A stretch of 64,000 bases of DNA from Leptolyngbya subtilissima AS-A7 (GCF_039962255.1 NZ_JAMPKY010000009.1:248001-312000), one strand, 5' to 3'; shown: positions 7,787 through 17,583, numbered from the stretch's first letter. Notes: generated by a model not told the origin, from the sequence alone. Made by a program: numbers and translations.

Positions 7787-9193
7787 TCATACCGAGCGTC
7801 GTCGTACCGCGCGGCCAAAGCTAGGTAGCTCGACGGCAGCAATGGAGGTGATCTTTTTCTGCGATCGCAGTGGATGGACTAGGGGCGACGGTGAAGCTTT
7901 GGGGGCGGACACTGGATAGCTGTAGCTAGGCTGGGCAGGAGCCGCTGGCTGGCTAGGGCCGGGTGCAGGTGCTGTGGGCTGCTGAGTTCGCACCGGTTCT
8001 GCGGGTAGAGCGGTGGCAGAGGGGTTAGGCATTGGGGTGGGCTGCGATGCCGCAGCGACGGGCTCTCCCCAAGGCGATGGCTCTGTAAATAGAGATGCTG
8101 CCTCTAAAGCGGTAGTTGTTGCGGGTTGGTCAATCGTCTCCAGCCAGGGATCGAGGGCGGCAGGTGCGGGTTTGGGGTTAGCCAAGGGCGGTGGGTCCGC
8201 AGAAACTGTCGGTAAGGGCTCAGGGGCGATCGCCACGCTCGGCTCAGGCGATGGCAAGAAATCGGGCTGGACTGCTGCCGGAGCCGGTACTGAGCTCGGT
8301 CCGGCGCTGCGCAGTCCCCGCAGTAGGTGGGTCAGGCTAGGATTATCCGTGACGCTGCCCTGACCGGCTGACCAAGGCTGGATCTGCTGCGATCGCGGCA
8401 TGGCAACAGGCTGGCTCACGTCCTCAAGGACGGTGGGGCTCAGCAGCTGCCCCTGCATCACAGTCGAGCTGGGGACGGCCGAGCCGGCGGCCGGAGTCAT
8501 ATTCAAACACTTCTCCAGCGCCGCTTTGAACTGGAGGGTGTAGCGCTGCTGACGATGCAGGCGCGCCTTGAGATCGCGGCAGGTTTCTTCAGCCTGGTGC
8601 AGGGCGGTATTTTTTTCACCGAAGCGCTGCTGCAGGAGGGTGCACTCTCGCTCGAGCTGGGCGACCCGCTGCTGGTTTGACTCCAGCTCGGCCTGGAGGG
8701 TTTCGTTGTGAATCGTAGTGCGGCGCAGACCATCGTTGGCAACGTCAAGCTCGCTGAGGAGCTGAGCAATCTGCTGCTGCACCGGGCCGGGGGTAGCTCC
8801 TAAAGGAAGACTGCCCGGTATAGTTTGGGTGCGCTCGATCTCAGCCTGAAGGGCCACCTGCGATCGCTCTAGAGCTTCCTCGAGCTCAGTGACGCGCAGC
8901 AGGAGGGCATCGTTGCACTGGTTGAGATCTTGAATCAGCTGCACCAGATCTTCTGGGGCAGGCTCGGCGGGTGGTGTGGCCTCTACTAGGCTCTCTTCCG
9001 CAGTTGGCGAAGACAAACCATAGACCTCAGCCAGCTCAACGGCATGGTCTAAGGGCAGCTGACCAGGAAAGGTGACTGCCTCCCACTCGTTGCCAGCCGG
9101 GGGGAAAGGCTGGTCTAGAGCTTCCTCGGAGTTGTACCGCGAAGGGTTACCCTGGGGCTCTGGGGAAGCGCTTGAAGCCGTAGTGTCAGTCAT
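7787..9193 (-). CDS. Coiled-coil protein with proline/alanine-rich C-terminus, function unknown
   Basis: About 468 residues. The N-terminal 80 residues are acidic and disordered. About residues 80-235 form a long heptad-rich coiled coil (LIQDLNQCNDALLLRVTELEEAL, then VAQLERECTLLQQRF and further leucine heptads). The rest is low-complexity Pro/Ala/Ser sequence ending in a short basic segment (ELPSFGRAVRRRSV). There is no signal peptide or membrane helix. I do not recognise the family. The composition suggests a scaffold or filament-associated protein. It converges on hetR across a hairpin. The ATG at 9193 is preferred to the TTG at 9238. Confidence 0.75.
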   Translation of the reverse strand: MTDTTASSASPEPQGNPSRYNSEEALDQPFPPAGNEWEAVTFPGQLPLDHAVELAEVYGLSSPTAEESLVEATPPAEPAPEDLVQLIQDLNQCNDALLLRVTELEEALERSQVALQAEIERTQTIPGSLPLGATPGPVQQQIAQLLSELDVANDGLRRTTIHNETLQAELESNQQRVAQLERECTLLQQRFGEKNTALHQAEETCRDLKARLHRQQRYTLQFKAALEKCLNMTPAAGSAVPSSTVMQGQLLSPTVLEDVSQPVAMPRSQQIQPWSAGQGSVTDNPSLTHLLRGLRSAGPSSVPAPAAVQPDFLPSPEPSVAIAPEPLPTVSADPPPLANPKPAPAALDPWLETIDQPATTTALEAASLFTEPSPWGEPVAAASQPTPMPNPSATALPAEPVRTQQPTAPAPGPSQPAAPAQPSYSYPVSAPKASPSPLVHPLRSQKKITSIAAVELPSFGRAVRRRSV

Positions 9194-9469
9194 AAGGTTG
9201 CCTGATCCTGGTCGCGTAGTCTCACATTGAACACTCAACCACTAAGGGGGCTGTTGACCCCTAAGAGTAGCTAATTTTGCCAGTTTATTCACTTTTTTAT
9301 TGACTCTTCAATTACAACATGTCTTTTTATGACTTCAGTTTATCCTTTACCTACGCTTTTTCTTTTATCCCTAGAGTTAGAGCCGGGTAAAAATGCTGCT
9401 TTGCTTGCTCTGAATGCACCGCCAAGGCTGTATTCCCTCTGCTAGCGTCGCCCCTTTGAGCAACTACTA

Positions 9470-10408
9470 ATGCCGGCCTCTGTGTCTCCATCCCTCGCCC
9501 TGGCTACCCTCAGCTATGGCCCCGACTTCTGCCGTTGCCAACTGTTAGTCGACAGTGTTGGTCAGCTCAGTCAGATCTCAATGCGCCACTACGTCATTGT
9601 CGATCAGCGGGACTATCCAATGTTTAAGTCGTTGGCCAACGCCAGCACTGAAATTTTAACGGTTGAGTCGCTACTGCCTGCCTGGATTCGTCGCTTTCCC
9701 CTAGTCAGCCGCGCCTGGCTCAGCTTCAAAACTCCGCCGATTCGCAACTGGGTTTTGCAGCAGTTGGTCAAGCTGGCCTTTGCCCAACGCGTCCCTGAGG
9801 CCGTCACGGTTTTTGTTGACTCTGATGTGGTGTTTGTGCGCCCCTTTGATCTGACAAACTTTGCCCAGCCCGACCAAACGCGGCTGTTTCGAGTGCCCGA
9901 GTTCTATAGCCCTGACTTCGAACCGCTGTACGAGGCAGCCTATCGGCTGCTGGGGCTAGAGGGTTATCGCTACGGAGTCACCCGCCCCAACTACATTGGC
10001 AATTTGATTAGCTGGCGGCAGAGTAACGTGGTTGCCCTGTGCGATCGCCTAGAGCAAGTGGGAGGTCGCCCCTGGCTAGAGACCTTGGCCCGAGCGAAAA
10101 CTCTGTCGGAATACATTCTCTACGGGGTGTTTGTCGATCAGGTGTTGGGCGATGCGGCTGGTCACGTCTACGACTGGTCTCCCCTGTGTCACGAATACTG
10201 GCGACCCTGCCCGCTAGATGACCAGCAGCTAACCGAGTTTTTTGCTGCTATGCAGCCCCAGCACATTGCCGTGATGATTTCAGCGAAGGCGCAAATTGCT
10301 CCCGATCGCTACCGCCACTACCTTCAGCGCTACAGCACTGAGCCTGCTACGCCTTGTCCTGGTAAGCCAAATTTGCTCTCCAATCCCGCGCTGGATTTCC
10401 CCGTTTGA
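9470..10408 (+). CDS. DUF6492-like glycosyltransferase-related protein
   Basis: The 312-residue protein has a nucleotide-sugar-transferase-like N-terminus (LATLSYGPDFCRCQLLVDSV, then a HYVIVDQRDYPMF strand). A VTVFVDSDVVFVRP segment around residues 117-130 carries a DSD motif of the DxD type that binds a metal-nucleotide sugar in GT-A folds. This layout matches the DUF6492 family. No membrane segments are visible. The acceptor and sugar are unknown; a role in surface glycan synthesis is inference from the fold and from nearby nucleotide-sugar genes. Confidence 0.65.
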   Translation: MPASVSPSLALATLSYGPDFCRCQLLVDSVGQLSQISMRHYVIVDQRDYPMFKSLANASTEILTVESLLPAWIRRFPLVSRAWLSFKTPPIRNWVLQQLVKLAFAQRVPEAVTVFVDSDVVFVRPFDLTNFAQPDQTRLFRVPEFYSPDFEPLYEAAYRLLGLEGYRYGVTRPNYIGNLISWRQSNVVALCDRLEQVGGRPWLETLARAKTLSEYILYGVFVDQVLGDAAGHVYDWSPLCHEYWRPCPLDDQQLTEFFAAMQPQHIAVMISAKAQIAPDRYRHYLQRYSTEPATPCPGKPNLLSNPALDFPV

Positions 10409-10595
10409 CCCCCCGCTCAAGATTGGGCCAAAGTTTCCGGGAACTCTGCCCCCGCCCTTGATAGACATAGAGATAGAGGCGAAACATTGCCCTCTACTGC
10501 CGCGATCGCCCTCAGCCTCACCGCACAAATTGTCTACTATAAAGTGCGGGGGTGAATGGGCAACACTGTCGTTTTGGGGTTCCATACCGTAAATA

Positions 10596-12374
10596 ATGAT
10601 CAGATCAGGGTTTCGCACTGCACTTTTGGTAGCCGTCGCTGGCATCGCCATAGCCGCCACCGTCACTAGCCGATCTACCGACCTGGCCACCGCTCCGCCC
10701 GCTGCAATCGAGGCGGATAACTCGGACGCCACCACGCCAGCTCGCGACCCAGAAACACTGCGCCTGCTCTACAGTCGCTCGGTGGTTACCCTCAACCCTC
10801 ACTTGGCTAGTGGCTACCAAGACTTTGAGGCGGCCCGCATCGTCTACGAACCCCTAGCCAGCTATAACGAGGCGGGCGAGCTGGTGCCCTTTCTAGCCGA
10901 CGAAATTCCGACTGCAGAGAACGGGGGCATAGCCGCCGATGGCACCTCTGTCACCTGGACGCTGCGCCCCGATATCACCTGGGCCGACGGCGAACCCTTC
11001 ACCGCCGCCGATGTGGTGTTTACCTTCGAATTTATTCGCAATCCCGTGGTGGCGGCAGCAACCGCTCAATATTATGACGGTGTGAAAAGCGTTGAGGCGA
11101 TCGACGACTACACCGTAAAAATTACCTTTGCCACTCCCACCCCTGCTTGGTCAGTTCCTTTCACCGGTCAAACCGGGCTGATTTTGCCTCGCCACATCTT
11201 TGAAGAATTTAACGGCCCCACCGCCCGAGATGCGCTGGCCAACCTCCAGCCCGTGGGCACTGGCCCTTACCAGGTCGTCGGGTTTGAGTCGGGCACCGTG
11301 GTGTACGAGCCCAATCCCAGCTACTGGGGCGGACGGCCTGCCTTCAAGCGAATAGAGCTGGCAGGTGGTCTAGCTCCCTACGCCGCAGCGCGCGAGGTAT
11401 TGCAGGCTGGCACCGCCGACTTTGCCCACAACCTCCAGGTTGAAGCGGAGGCCCTCAGCGAGCTAGAAACCGACGCCAGTGGCCATGTCACTCACCTGTT
11501 TGGCTCCCAGGTGGAGCGGATTATGCTGAATTTCTCCAATCCCTTTGCCCGCACTGAAGACGGGGAGCGCTCTAGCCCAGAGATTCCGCACCCCTATTTC
11601 AGCGATGTGCGAGTGCGCCAGGCGATTAATCTAGCTGTAGATCGCAACACCATTGCCAAAGAGCTTTATGGTGCCTCTGGCAAACCAACCGCTCAACTGC
11701 TGGTGGCCCCCGCCAACTACCAAGCGCCAGACATCAGTTATAGCTACAATCTGGCGCAGGCTAAAGCGCTGCTCGATGAGGCGGGCTGGGTTGACAGCAA
11801 CGGTGATGGTCTGCGTGAAAAAGATGGCGTTTCCCTAGAGGTGCTGTTTCAGGCGGCGGTCAATCCGGTGCGCCAAAAGACCCAATCCATTGTCAGCGAC
11901 AGTCTGCAAGAGCTGGGTGTAGATGTGCAGATTGCGCGAGTGCGCATGGACGAATTTTTCTCAGGCAACCCGGAGGACACCGGCAGCCTCAACCATTTCT
12001 ATGCCGATATGCAGGTGTACTCCATCGGCAATGAAAGCCCTGACCCTAGTATTTACATGGGCTGGTGGACCTGCGACAAAATTGCTTCCCAGGCCAACCA
12101 ATGGCAGGAGCCCAACAACGCCCGCTACTGTAACCCGGAGTACGATCGCCTCTGGGAGGAAGCCCGTAAAGAGCTCGACCCCGCGCGCCGCGCTGCACTG
12201 TTTCAGCAAATGAACGAGCTGCTGGCCCAGGATGTCGCTGTTATTCCGGTGGTGCACCGAGCGATGACCAATGCAGTCAGCGATCGCCTCACCGGAGTCG
12301 AATTTACTCCCTGGGATGCCAGTACCTGGGCGATCAAAGACTGGAGCCCTAAGCCCCCTCAGTCGGAGCAATAG
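10596..12374 (+). CDS. Peptide/oligopeptide ABC transporter substrate-binding protein (family 5)
   Basis: A 592-residue protein with an N-terminal membrane segment or signal anchor (FRTALLVAVAGIAIAATV) and no lipobox cysteine. The SBP family 5 body follows, with LRLLYSRSVVTLNPHLASGYQDFEAARIVYEPLASYN, TWTLRPDITWADGEPFTAADVVFTFEF, VGTGPYQVVGFE and FSDVRVRQAINLAVDRNTIAKELYG. Such proteins capture peptides or related solutes in the periplasm and deliver them to an ABC permease. No permease or ATPase gene is adjacent, so it would work with a transporter encoded elsewhere. Confidence 0.93.
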   Translation: MIRSGFRTALLVAVAGIAIAATVTSRSTDLATAPPAAIEADNSDATTPARDPETLRLLYSRSVVTLNPHLASGYQDFEAARIVYEPLASYNEAGELVPFLADEIPTAENGGIAADGTSVTWTLRPDITWADGEPFTAADVVFTFEFIRNPVVAAATAQYYDGVKSVEAIDDYTVKITFATPTPAWSVPFTGQTGLILPRHIFEEFNGPTARDALANLQPVGTGPYQVVGFESGTVVYEPNPSYWGGRPAFKRIELAGGLAPYAAAREVLQAGTADFAHNLQVEAEALSELETDASGHVTHLFGSQVERIMLNFSNPFARTEDGERSSPEIPHPYFSDVRVRQAINLAVDRNTIAKELYGASGKPTAQLLVAPANYQAPDISYSYNLAQAKALLDEAGWVDSNGDGLREKDGVSLEVLFQAAVNPVRQKTQSIVSDSLQELGVDVQIARVRMDEFFSGNPEDTGSLNHFYADMQVYSIGNESPDPSIYMGWWTCDKIASQANQWQEPNNARYCNPEYDRLWEEARKELDPARRAALFQQMNELLAQDVAVIPVVHRAMTNAVSDRLTGVEFTPWDASTWAIKDWSPKPPQSEQ

Positions 12375-12592
12375 TAGGGCAGGCGCGATCGCTGACATAG
12401 GTTTCTAAGCTTCTATTACGTAGCCATTGGCTAATGATTGCGATCGCAGTTATTAGTCATACCTTTGGTCATTAGGTTGCAAAATTAGGAGGGACTTGAA
12501 GCCAGCAAAGCTCAAGGTTTTATAGCGAATATGTGGTTTTCTTGCCGGGTCAAGGCAGAATGGTTAACTGTAACAAGCGACCGACCCTTCCT

Positions 12593-13375
12593 ATGACCTC
12601 TGAACCCGCTGTCACCAGCTCCACGGTGTCTCCTCTGGCTGCGATCGCCCTTAAGGTAGCCGGTGCCATCGCCATTCTGTCAGCCCTGCTCGACTTTTTA
12701 ATTCTGCTGATTCCGCCCAATCTCACCAATGTGCAGTGGCAGTTGGCCACCACCACTCAGCTCGTCGATCGCGGTATCGTCCCCCTAATAGGCATGGCCC
12801 TGCTACTGACTGGGTTTTGGCTCGACAGTTCTGTGGGCAAGGGAGGGCAGCGCAAAAATCTGACCACCGATCTGCGGTTTTGGGTCTGTGCTTTGGCTAG
12901 CGTGCTGGGTTTGGTCTACTTGTTGCTCATACTACTGCACCTTAACGCCGTGCGCCTTTCTAGTCAGGCGGCCCTAGCCCAAGTCAGCACCGAAGCTAGC
13001 GAAGCCGCAACCCAGCTGCAACAACGGCTGTCTACCGAACTCAGCCAGCAACAGACCCAGCTAGGGGCGCTATTCGAAAACGACGACCTTTTATCCCAAG
13101 CGATCCAAAGCGGCCAGCTTCCCGCCGATATTGAGCAGTACCGCGACGATCCAGAGGGGCTCACCCAGTTCTTGCAGCAGCGCGCCGACCAAGCCCAGCA
13201 GCAAATTGAAACCGAAATCGGCACTCGCCGGGCGGAAGCCGAGCAGCGCGTAAGGGTTGAGGCCTGGCGCTCTGGCATTCGCGTCTCAGTGATTAGCCTG
13301 CTCTTGGCCGCTGGTTACTCGATCATTGGCTGGCTAGGGCTACGACGGCTGCTATCACTGACACGGTCAGCCTAG
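12593..13375 (+). CDS. HpsJ-like membrane protein
   Basis: About 260 residues. It has an N-terminal hydrophobic pair of segments (IALKVAGAIAILSALLDFLILLIPP and DRGIVPLIGMALLLTGFWL), a third helix (WVCALASVLGLVYLLLILLHL), a central glutamine-rich coiled coil (about residues 140-225) and a C-terminal helix (VSVISLLLAAGYSIIGWLGL). This arrangement, with the LVDRGIVPLIGMALLLTG signature, resembles the HpsJ family linked to hormogonium polysaccharide export in filamentous cyanobacteria. The ATG at 12593 gives the usual start; the longer frame begins at GTG 12533. Its last four bases overlap the convergent SWIM gene. Confidence 0.7.
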   Translation: MTSEPAVTSSTVSPLAAIALKVAGAIAILSALLDFLILLIPPNLTNVQWQLATTTQLVDRGIVPLIGMALLLTGFWLDSSVGKGGQRKNLTTDLRFWVCALASVLGLVYLLLILLHLNAVRLSSQAALAQVSTEASEAATQLQQRLSTELSQQQTQLGALFENDDLLSQAIQSGQLPADIEQYRDDPEGLTQFLQQRADQAQQQIETEIGTRRAEAEQRVRVEAWRSGIRVSVISLLLAAGYSIIGWLGLRRLLSLTRSA

Positions 13376-14211
13376 CCTAGGGCTTGCATCATCGCCTGCT
13401 GGGCTACGGTCTGATAAATTTCCTTGAGGTGACCCATCACTGCAGGCGCATCCTCAGGAGGGAGTGGTATTTTACCCAACACATCTAGAACCGTTGTTTC
13501 GGCAGGGGTAATCACCACCAGTTCCGAGTCCAGGGGTTCTGCATAGGCCCAAAAATGCTGAAGATCAACTTGACTGGTGACTTTCCCCGATTCCTGCTGA
13601 ATGTCCGACTCCGTATCTGTGGTCAGGATTTCGGTGGAGGTCGCGGTACTCTGCCGTCGTTGCCGTAGCGCGTCTAAAATACTGTCACGACTGCGACCCC
13701 GCAGTTGAAACAGCACAAACGGATCCTCGCGAAAAAAATCTCCTAGCTGGTAGTACACCGCTGCAATGTGCTTGCAGGGGTTTTTAGGATCAGGGCAACT
13801 GCATTTAGAATGCACCTCTGACAGGTTGAATGGGTAAAGGCTGAGGCCATTGGCGGTAAAAACAGCCTCAATTTCAGCCGGCATTTCCCCCGCCAGCAGC
13901 TGAGCAGAATAAATGGCTTGCTCCGAAAGCGAATCAATGACGTAGTTCCAATCTTCGTCACTAAACGCGTCGAGCCAGATCGAAAGCTTGTAAGGTTCTT
14001 CAGCTGTGCCCTGCACCAAGGCCGTGACCTTGGACCCCTTGTACTCTAGGCTGAGAATGTGGCCTTCTCGGGCGTAGATGCGTCCCCGCTCTAGGCGCTT
14101 TTTGAAGCGGTAGGTGTTCAACAGCTCTACCCATCGCTGCACCCACCAAGCTTCATCTTCTAGGGCATAGGCACTTGAGGCGGACGCGTAGGCAGTCATA
14201 ACAGGCAGCAT
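13372..14211 (-). CDS. SWIM zinc-finger protein
   Basis: The 279-residue protein carries a SWIM zinc-binding motif, CSCPDPKNPCKHIAAVYYQLG (CxC-x7-CxH type, about residues 137-157), followed by FREDPFVLFQLRGRSRDSIL. This is the layout of the SWIM protein usually encoded near SNF2-family helicases in bacteria. No helicase is present here. SWIM domains bind DNA or protein; the precise role is unknown. No signal peptide or membrane segment is visible. Confidence 0.85.
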   Translation of the reverse strand: MLPVMTAYASASSAYALEDEAWWVQRWVELLNTYRFKKRLERGRIYAREGHILSLEYKGSKVTALVQGTAEEPYKLSIWLDAFSDEDWNYVIDSLSEQAIYSAQLLAGEMPAEIEAVFTANGLSLYPFNLSEVHSKCSCPDPKNPCKHIAAVYYQLGDFFREDPFVLFQLRGRSRDSILDALRQRRQSTATSTEILTTDTESDIQQESGKVTSQVDLQHFWAYAEPLDSELVVITPAETTVLDVLGKIPLPPEDAPAVMGHLKEIYQTVAQQAMMQALG

Positions 14212-14380
14212 AATGAGCTATCTGTTCATTTTAAGGCCAGTCGAGCTAGCCTCGCAGACTCGATCTAATAACCTATTGCAAGTGAGCAGCTCCAGGGAAC
14301 GTTCCGCTGCTGGAGACCCAAAACTTTAGGTTTTGAGCCCCAAGGCTGATTAGATTTATGGAGCGGTTGCCATCGCTAGA

Positions 14381-14423
14381 GTCATGCCCATCGCGCCAGA
14401 GACATTGGCGCGATGGGCATGAC
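14381..14423. terminator. 18-bp perfect hairpin after ugd
   Basis: Bases 14381-14398 and 14406-14423 are perfect inverted repeats (core GCCCATCGCGCC) around a 7-nt loop, just downstream of the ugd stop on the minus strand. No T-tract follows in either direction, so it may stabilise the 3' end or stop transcription without a classical U-run. Confidence 0.55.
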
Positions 14424-14432
14424 AACTAGGCG

Positions 14433-15821
14433 TTAGCGACCAATACCCAAGTACTGGAAGCCAGCCCGCACCATGGCTTCGCGATCGAGGAAGTTGCGGC
14501 CATCAATGATGATGGGGCTGTTCATCCGCTGACCCATAGCGGCGTAGTCGAGCTCTTTAAACTGTTGCCAGTCGGTGACTAAGACCAGGGCATCGCAGTG
14601 GTCGGCCAAGAGCGTGGCGTCAGTCTCAACGATGACGCCTGTCAGCCCGTGGCGCAGCCCACTTTGGGAAACAATGGGGTCATAGGCTTTAACTTTGGCT
14701 CCTAGGCGATTGAGCTGCTCAATCAAAATCAACGCTGGTGCGTCGCGCATGTCGTCGGTGTCAGGTTTAAACGTGAGCCCCAGCAGGCCGACGGTTTTTC
14801 CCTTGAGAATCTTAAGCACCTGCTGAAGTTTTTCGAGGGTAATTTGACGCTGGCGGTCGTTAACCTCCACGGCGGCTTTGAGTAGCTGTGCCTCGTAGCC
14901 GTAGTCGTCGGCGGTGTGAATCAGGGCTGATACGTCTTTAGGAAAGCACGACCCGCCCCAGCCAATGCCAGCCTGCAAAAACTTTTTGCCGATGCGAGAA
15001 TCCAGACCAATGCCCTGAGCCACCTGAGTCACGTCGGCCCCCACGCGATCGCAGATATTGGCGACTTCATTAATAAAGCTAATTTTGGTGGCCAAAAAAG
15101 CGTTAGAAGCATACTTGACCATTTCGGCCGAACTGATATCAGTGACCAGTACAGGCACTGGGTCGGCATTAGTATCTTCGGCAAAGCGCCGTTCTATGAT
15201 TGGTGTGTAGAGTTCTTTCATCATGGCGATCGCCCGAGGGCTGTTGCTGCCCAGCACGATGCGATCGGGGTTAAAGGTGTCGTATACTGCTGAGCCTTCG
15301 CGCAAAAACTCTGGGTTGCTAACGACATCGAAGTCGGCAGCAACCTCAGGGTGGGTTGTCTCAGGAATACCCCCAGCGGGCACGGGTACCAGCTGGCGCT
15401 CAGCCACGCCATCCAACACAATCATGCGCACCCAGTCACCGGAACCAATGGGTACCGTAGATTTATTCACAATCACCTTGTAACCGCCGTTTAGGTGAGT
15501 GCCAATGCCCCGAGCTACCGCCTCCACATAGCGGGTATCACTTTCACCCGTAGGCAGTGCTGGGGTGCCCACTGCAATGAATAGGATGTCGCCGTGCTCA
15601 ACGCCACCTTTGAGATCAGTGGAAAACTGGAGATGCCCTGCCGCCATTGACGACTGCATAATCTCAGCCAGCCCAGGCTCAAAAATGGGCGACTGCCCCG
15701 ACTGCATGAGCTTAACCTTTTCCTCGTTGACGTCAATACACACTACATCGTGGCCAACGTTGGCTAGGCACACACCAGTAACCAGGCCTACATAACCAGT
15801 ACCAATCACACATACCCGCAT
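14433..15821 (-). CDS. ugd: UDP-glucose 6-dehydrogenase
   Basis: A 462-residue NAD-dependent enzyme oxidising UDP-glucose to UDP-glucuronate. Visible are the N-terminal Rossmann motif (VIGTGYVGLVTGVCLANVGH, residues 4-23), VGTPALPTGESD, NKSTVPIGSG, SNPEFLREGSAVYD, the catalytic cysteine in GIGWGGSCFPKDVSAL (about residue 292), and the C-terminal nucleotide-binding domain with GLTFKPDTDDMRDAPAL. It is followed upstream on the same strand by UDP-glucuronate decarboxylase, 124 bases apart. The two together make UDP-xylose for extracellular polysaccharide. Confidence 0.97.
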   Translation of the reverse strand: MRVCVIGTGYVGLVTGVCLANVGHDVVCIDVNEEKVKLMQSGQSPIFEPGLAEIMQSSMAAGHLQFSTDLKGGVEHGDILFIAVGTPALPTGESDTRYVEAVARGIGTHLNGGYKVIVNKSTVPIGSGDWVRMIVLDGVAERQLVPVPAGGIPETTHPEVAADFDVVSNPEFLREGSAVYDTFNPDRIVLGSNSPRAIAMMKELYTPIIERRFAEDTNADPVPVLVTDISSAEMVKYASNAFLATKISFINEVANICDRVGADVTQVAQGIGLDSRIGKKFLQAGIGWGGSCFPKDVSALIHTADDYGYEAQLLKAAVEVNDRQRQITLEKLQQVLKILKGKTVGLLGLTFKPDTDDMRDAPALILIEQLNRLGAKVKAYDPIVSQSGLRHGLTGVIVETDATLLADHCDALVLVTDWQQFKELDYAAMGQRMNSPIIIDGRNFLDREAMVRAGFQYLGIGR

Positions 15822-15945
15822 AGAAAATAGTCCTTACTTTATGAACAATCGATAATCGTTGAACTGTGGGCTCAACGCTCTTGACTTTGACAAACCTGAG
15901 GCCATAGCCCAGCTATGGCCTCCTAGCTATGGCCACCTGTAAAGG

Positions 15946-16923
15946 CTAGCTAGTCACAGAGTGCAGTGTCGGTGATACAGCCGCAGTTGTTCCTGATGGG
16001 CTCTGACGACTGCGAAAATCGTCGATGGTGAGCTTGAGACCTTCCTGTAGAGGCACCGTAGGATTCCAGTCGAGGAACGTTTGAGCCCGAGTGATATCCG
16101 GCTTGCGGCGTTGGGGATCATCCTGGGGCAAGGGTTTATGAATCAAGTCAGCGTCTGGGTTCACCATAGCCTGGATGGTTTGAGCTAGCTGTAAAATGGT
16201 GTACTCATCGGGGTTGCCTAAGTTGACTGGACCAATGTAATCGCCATTCATCAGTCGCATCAAGCCGTTCACCAAATCAGACACGTAGCAAAAGCTTCGC
16301 GTTTGAGAACCGCTACCATACACAGTCAGCGGAATACCCTGTAGGGCCTGGACAACGAAATTGCTGACTACACGACCATCGTTTTCAAGCATGCGAGGCC
16401 CATAGGTATTGAAAATTCGGGCCACTCGGATATCGACGTTGTTTTGACGGTGGTAGTCAAAGGCTAAAGTTTCAGCGACGCGCTTGCCCTCGTCGTAGCA
16501 GCTGCGAATGCCAATTGGGTTGACGTTGCCCCGGTAGTCTTCGGTTTGGGGATGCACTTCAGGGTCGCCATACACCTCAGAGGTTGAGGCCAGCAGAAAG
16601 CGAGCTTTAACTCGCTTAGCTAAGCCCAACATATTTAGGGTGCCCATGACGTTAGTTTTGATGGTTTTGACCGGGTTGTACTGGTAATGCACCGGAGAGG
16701 CAGGGCAGGCCAGATGATAAATTTGGTCAACCTCAAGCCGAATTGGCTCAGTTACGTCGTGGCGAATAACCTCGAAGTAGGGGTGATCGAGCCAATGCAG
16801 CAGATTGTGCCGGTGACCTGTATAAAAATTATCTAAACAAATTACCTCGTGCCCCTCAGTCATTAAACGGTCAATTAAGTGGGAGCCAATAAACCCAGCT
16901 CCGCCAGTTACGAGAATTCTCAT
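15946..16923 (-). CDS. UDP-glucuronate decarboxylase (UDP-xylose synthase type SDR)
   Basis: A 326-residue extended SDR starting [20 protein letters not shown]. It carries [16 protein letters not shown], the [27 protein letters not shown] segment diagnostic of UXS enzymes, Tyr-x3-Lys (YDEGK), and [10 protein letters not shown]. It oxidises and decarboxylates UDP-glucuronate to UDP-xylose. The longest frame begins at a TTG six bases upstream; the ATG at 16923 is the family start. It is probably transcribed first in a two-gene unit with ugd. The extra C-terminal Ser/Thr-rich tail is unremarkable. Confidence 0.93.
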   Translation of the reverse strand: MRILVTGGAGFIGSHLIDRLMTEGHEVICLDNFYTGHRHNLLHWLDHPYFEVIRHDVTEPIRLEVDQIYHLACPASPVHYQYNPVKTIKTNVMGTLNMLGLAKRVKARFLLASTSEVYGDPEVHPQTEDYRGNVNPIGIRSCYDEGKRVAETLAFDYHRQNNVDIRVARIFNTYGPRMLENDGRVVSNFVVQALQGIPLTVYGSGSQTRSFCYVSDLVNGLMRLMNGDYIGPVNLGNPDEYTILQLAQTIQAMVNPDADLIHKPLPQDDPQRRKPDITRAQTFLDWNPTVPLQEGLKLTIDDFRSRQSPSGTTAAVSPTLHSVTS

Positions 16924-17124
16924 GGGCAATCAACCAGAGAGAGATTTATAAACTAGGGGGTGTAGCTTGCACCTAACCTTACTTTCCCCAGGGTAAAGTA
17001 TCCGGATATCAAAACCCCATCACTTCAATTTTGATTGGTTTGCTAATGCTTTATGAAGTTTTTCACTTTAAATGGCTGTGTTAAAGACAGCCTGAGCAGG
17101 TTGTGTGTTTACTTGAACAACTCT

Positions 17125-17556
17125 ATGCCAGGTGACGTCCTTTGCTATTTGTTCGTTTATGGCACCCTCAAACCTGGGGAGAGAGCGTTTGCCAACCTCT
17201 GTGAACCTTTTGCGATCGCAGCCCGACCAGCACAGACGATTGGACGACTCTACCATTTACCCCTAGGCTACCCAGCTATGACCACAGAACCTGGTTGGGT
17301 AAAAGGGTTTTTGCTGACGTTCTCCAGCGCAGATGCTCTAACGGCTATAGATGCTTTTGAAGAATATTACCCCGATCGCCCCCAGAGCAGTGAGTACCAG
17401 CGGAGCTTACAAACGGTTTATGACCTGAACCAGCACTCCTTAGAGATAGCTTGGGTCTACACCATGAGCCTAGAGCAGGTAAATAGTTCTGGAGGTCTCT
17501 GGTTACCCCATGGCTATTGGACAGAGGCTATGGACTTTATAAACTTGCCAAAATAA
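17125..17556 (+). CDS. Gamma-glutamylcyclotransferase-fold protein
   Basis: From the ATG at 17125 the product is 143 residues and begins MPGDVLCYLFVYGTLKPGER. The YGTLKPG loop binds the gamma-glutamyl group in the GGCT/AIG2 family. A glutamate in DAFEEYYPD is placed like the catalytic acid. The family includes gamma-glutamylamine cyclotransferases and glutathione-degrading enzymes; the substrate here is not determined. The upstream 24 codons of the longer frame look non-coding. Confidence 0.85.
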   Translation: MPGDVLCYLFVYGTLKPGERAFANLCEPFAIAARPAQTIGRLYHLPLGYPAMTTEPGWVKGFLLTFSSADALTAIDAFEEYYPDRPQSSEYQRSLQTVYDLNQHSLEIAWVYTMSLEQVNSSGGLWLPHGYWTEAMDFINLPK

Positions 17557-17583
17557 AAAAGGCTCTGCCATGTTGGCAGAGCC
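17555..17583 (-). terminator. Strong terminator for the porin gene
   Basis: A perfect 10-bp stem (GGCTCTGCCA at 17561-17570, TGGCAGAGCC at 17574-17583) has a 3-nt loop. Six A residues on the plus strand at 17555-17560 give a U-run for minus-strand transcripts. It terminates the porin gene and may also stop the convergent cyclotransferase transcript. Confidence 0.9.
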
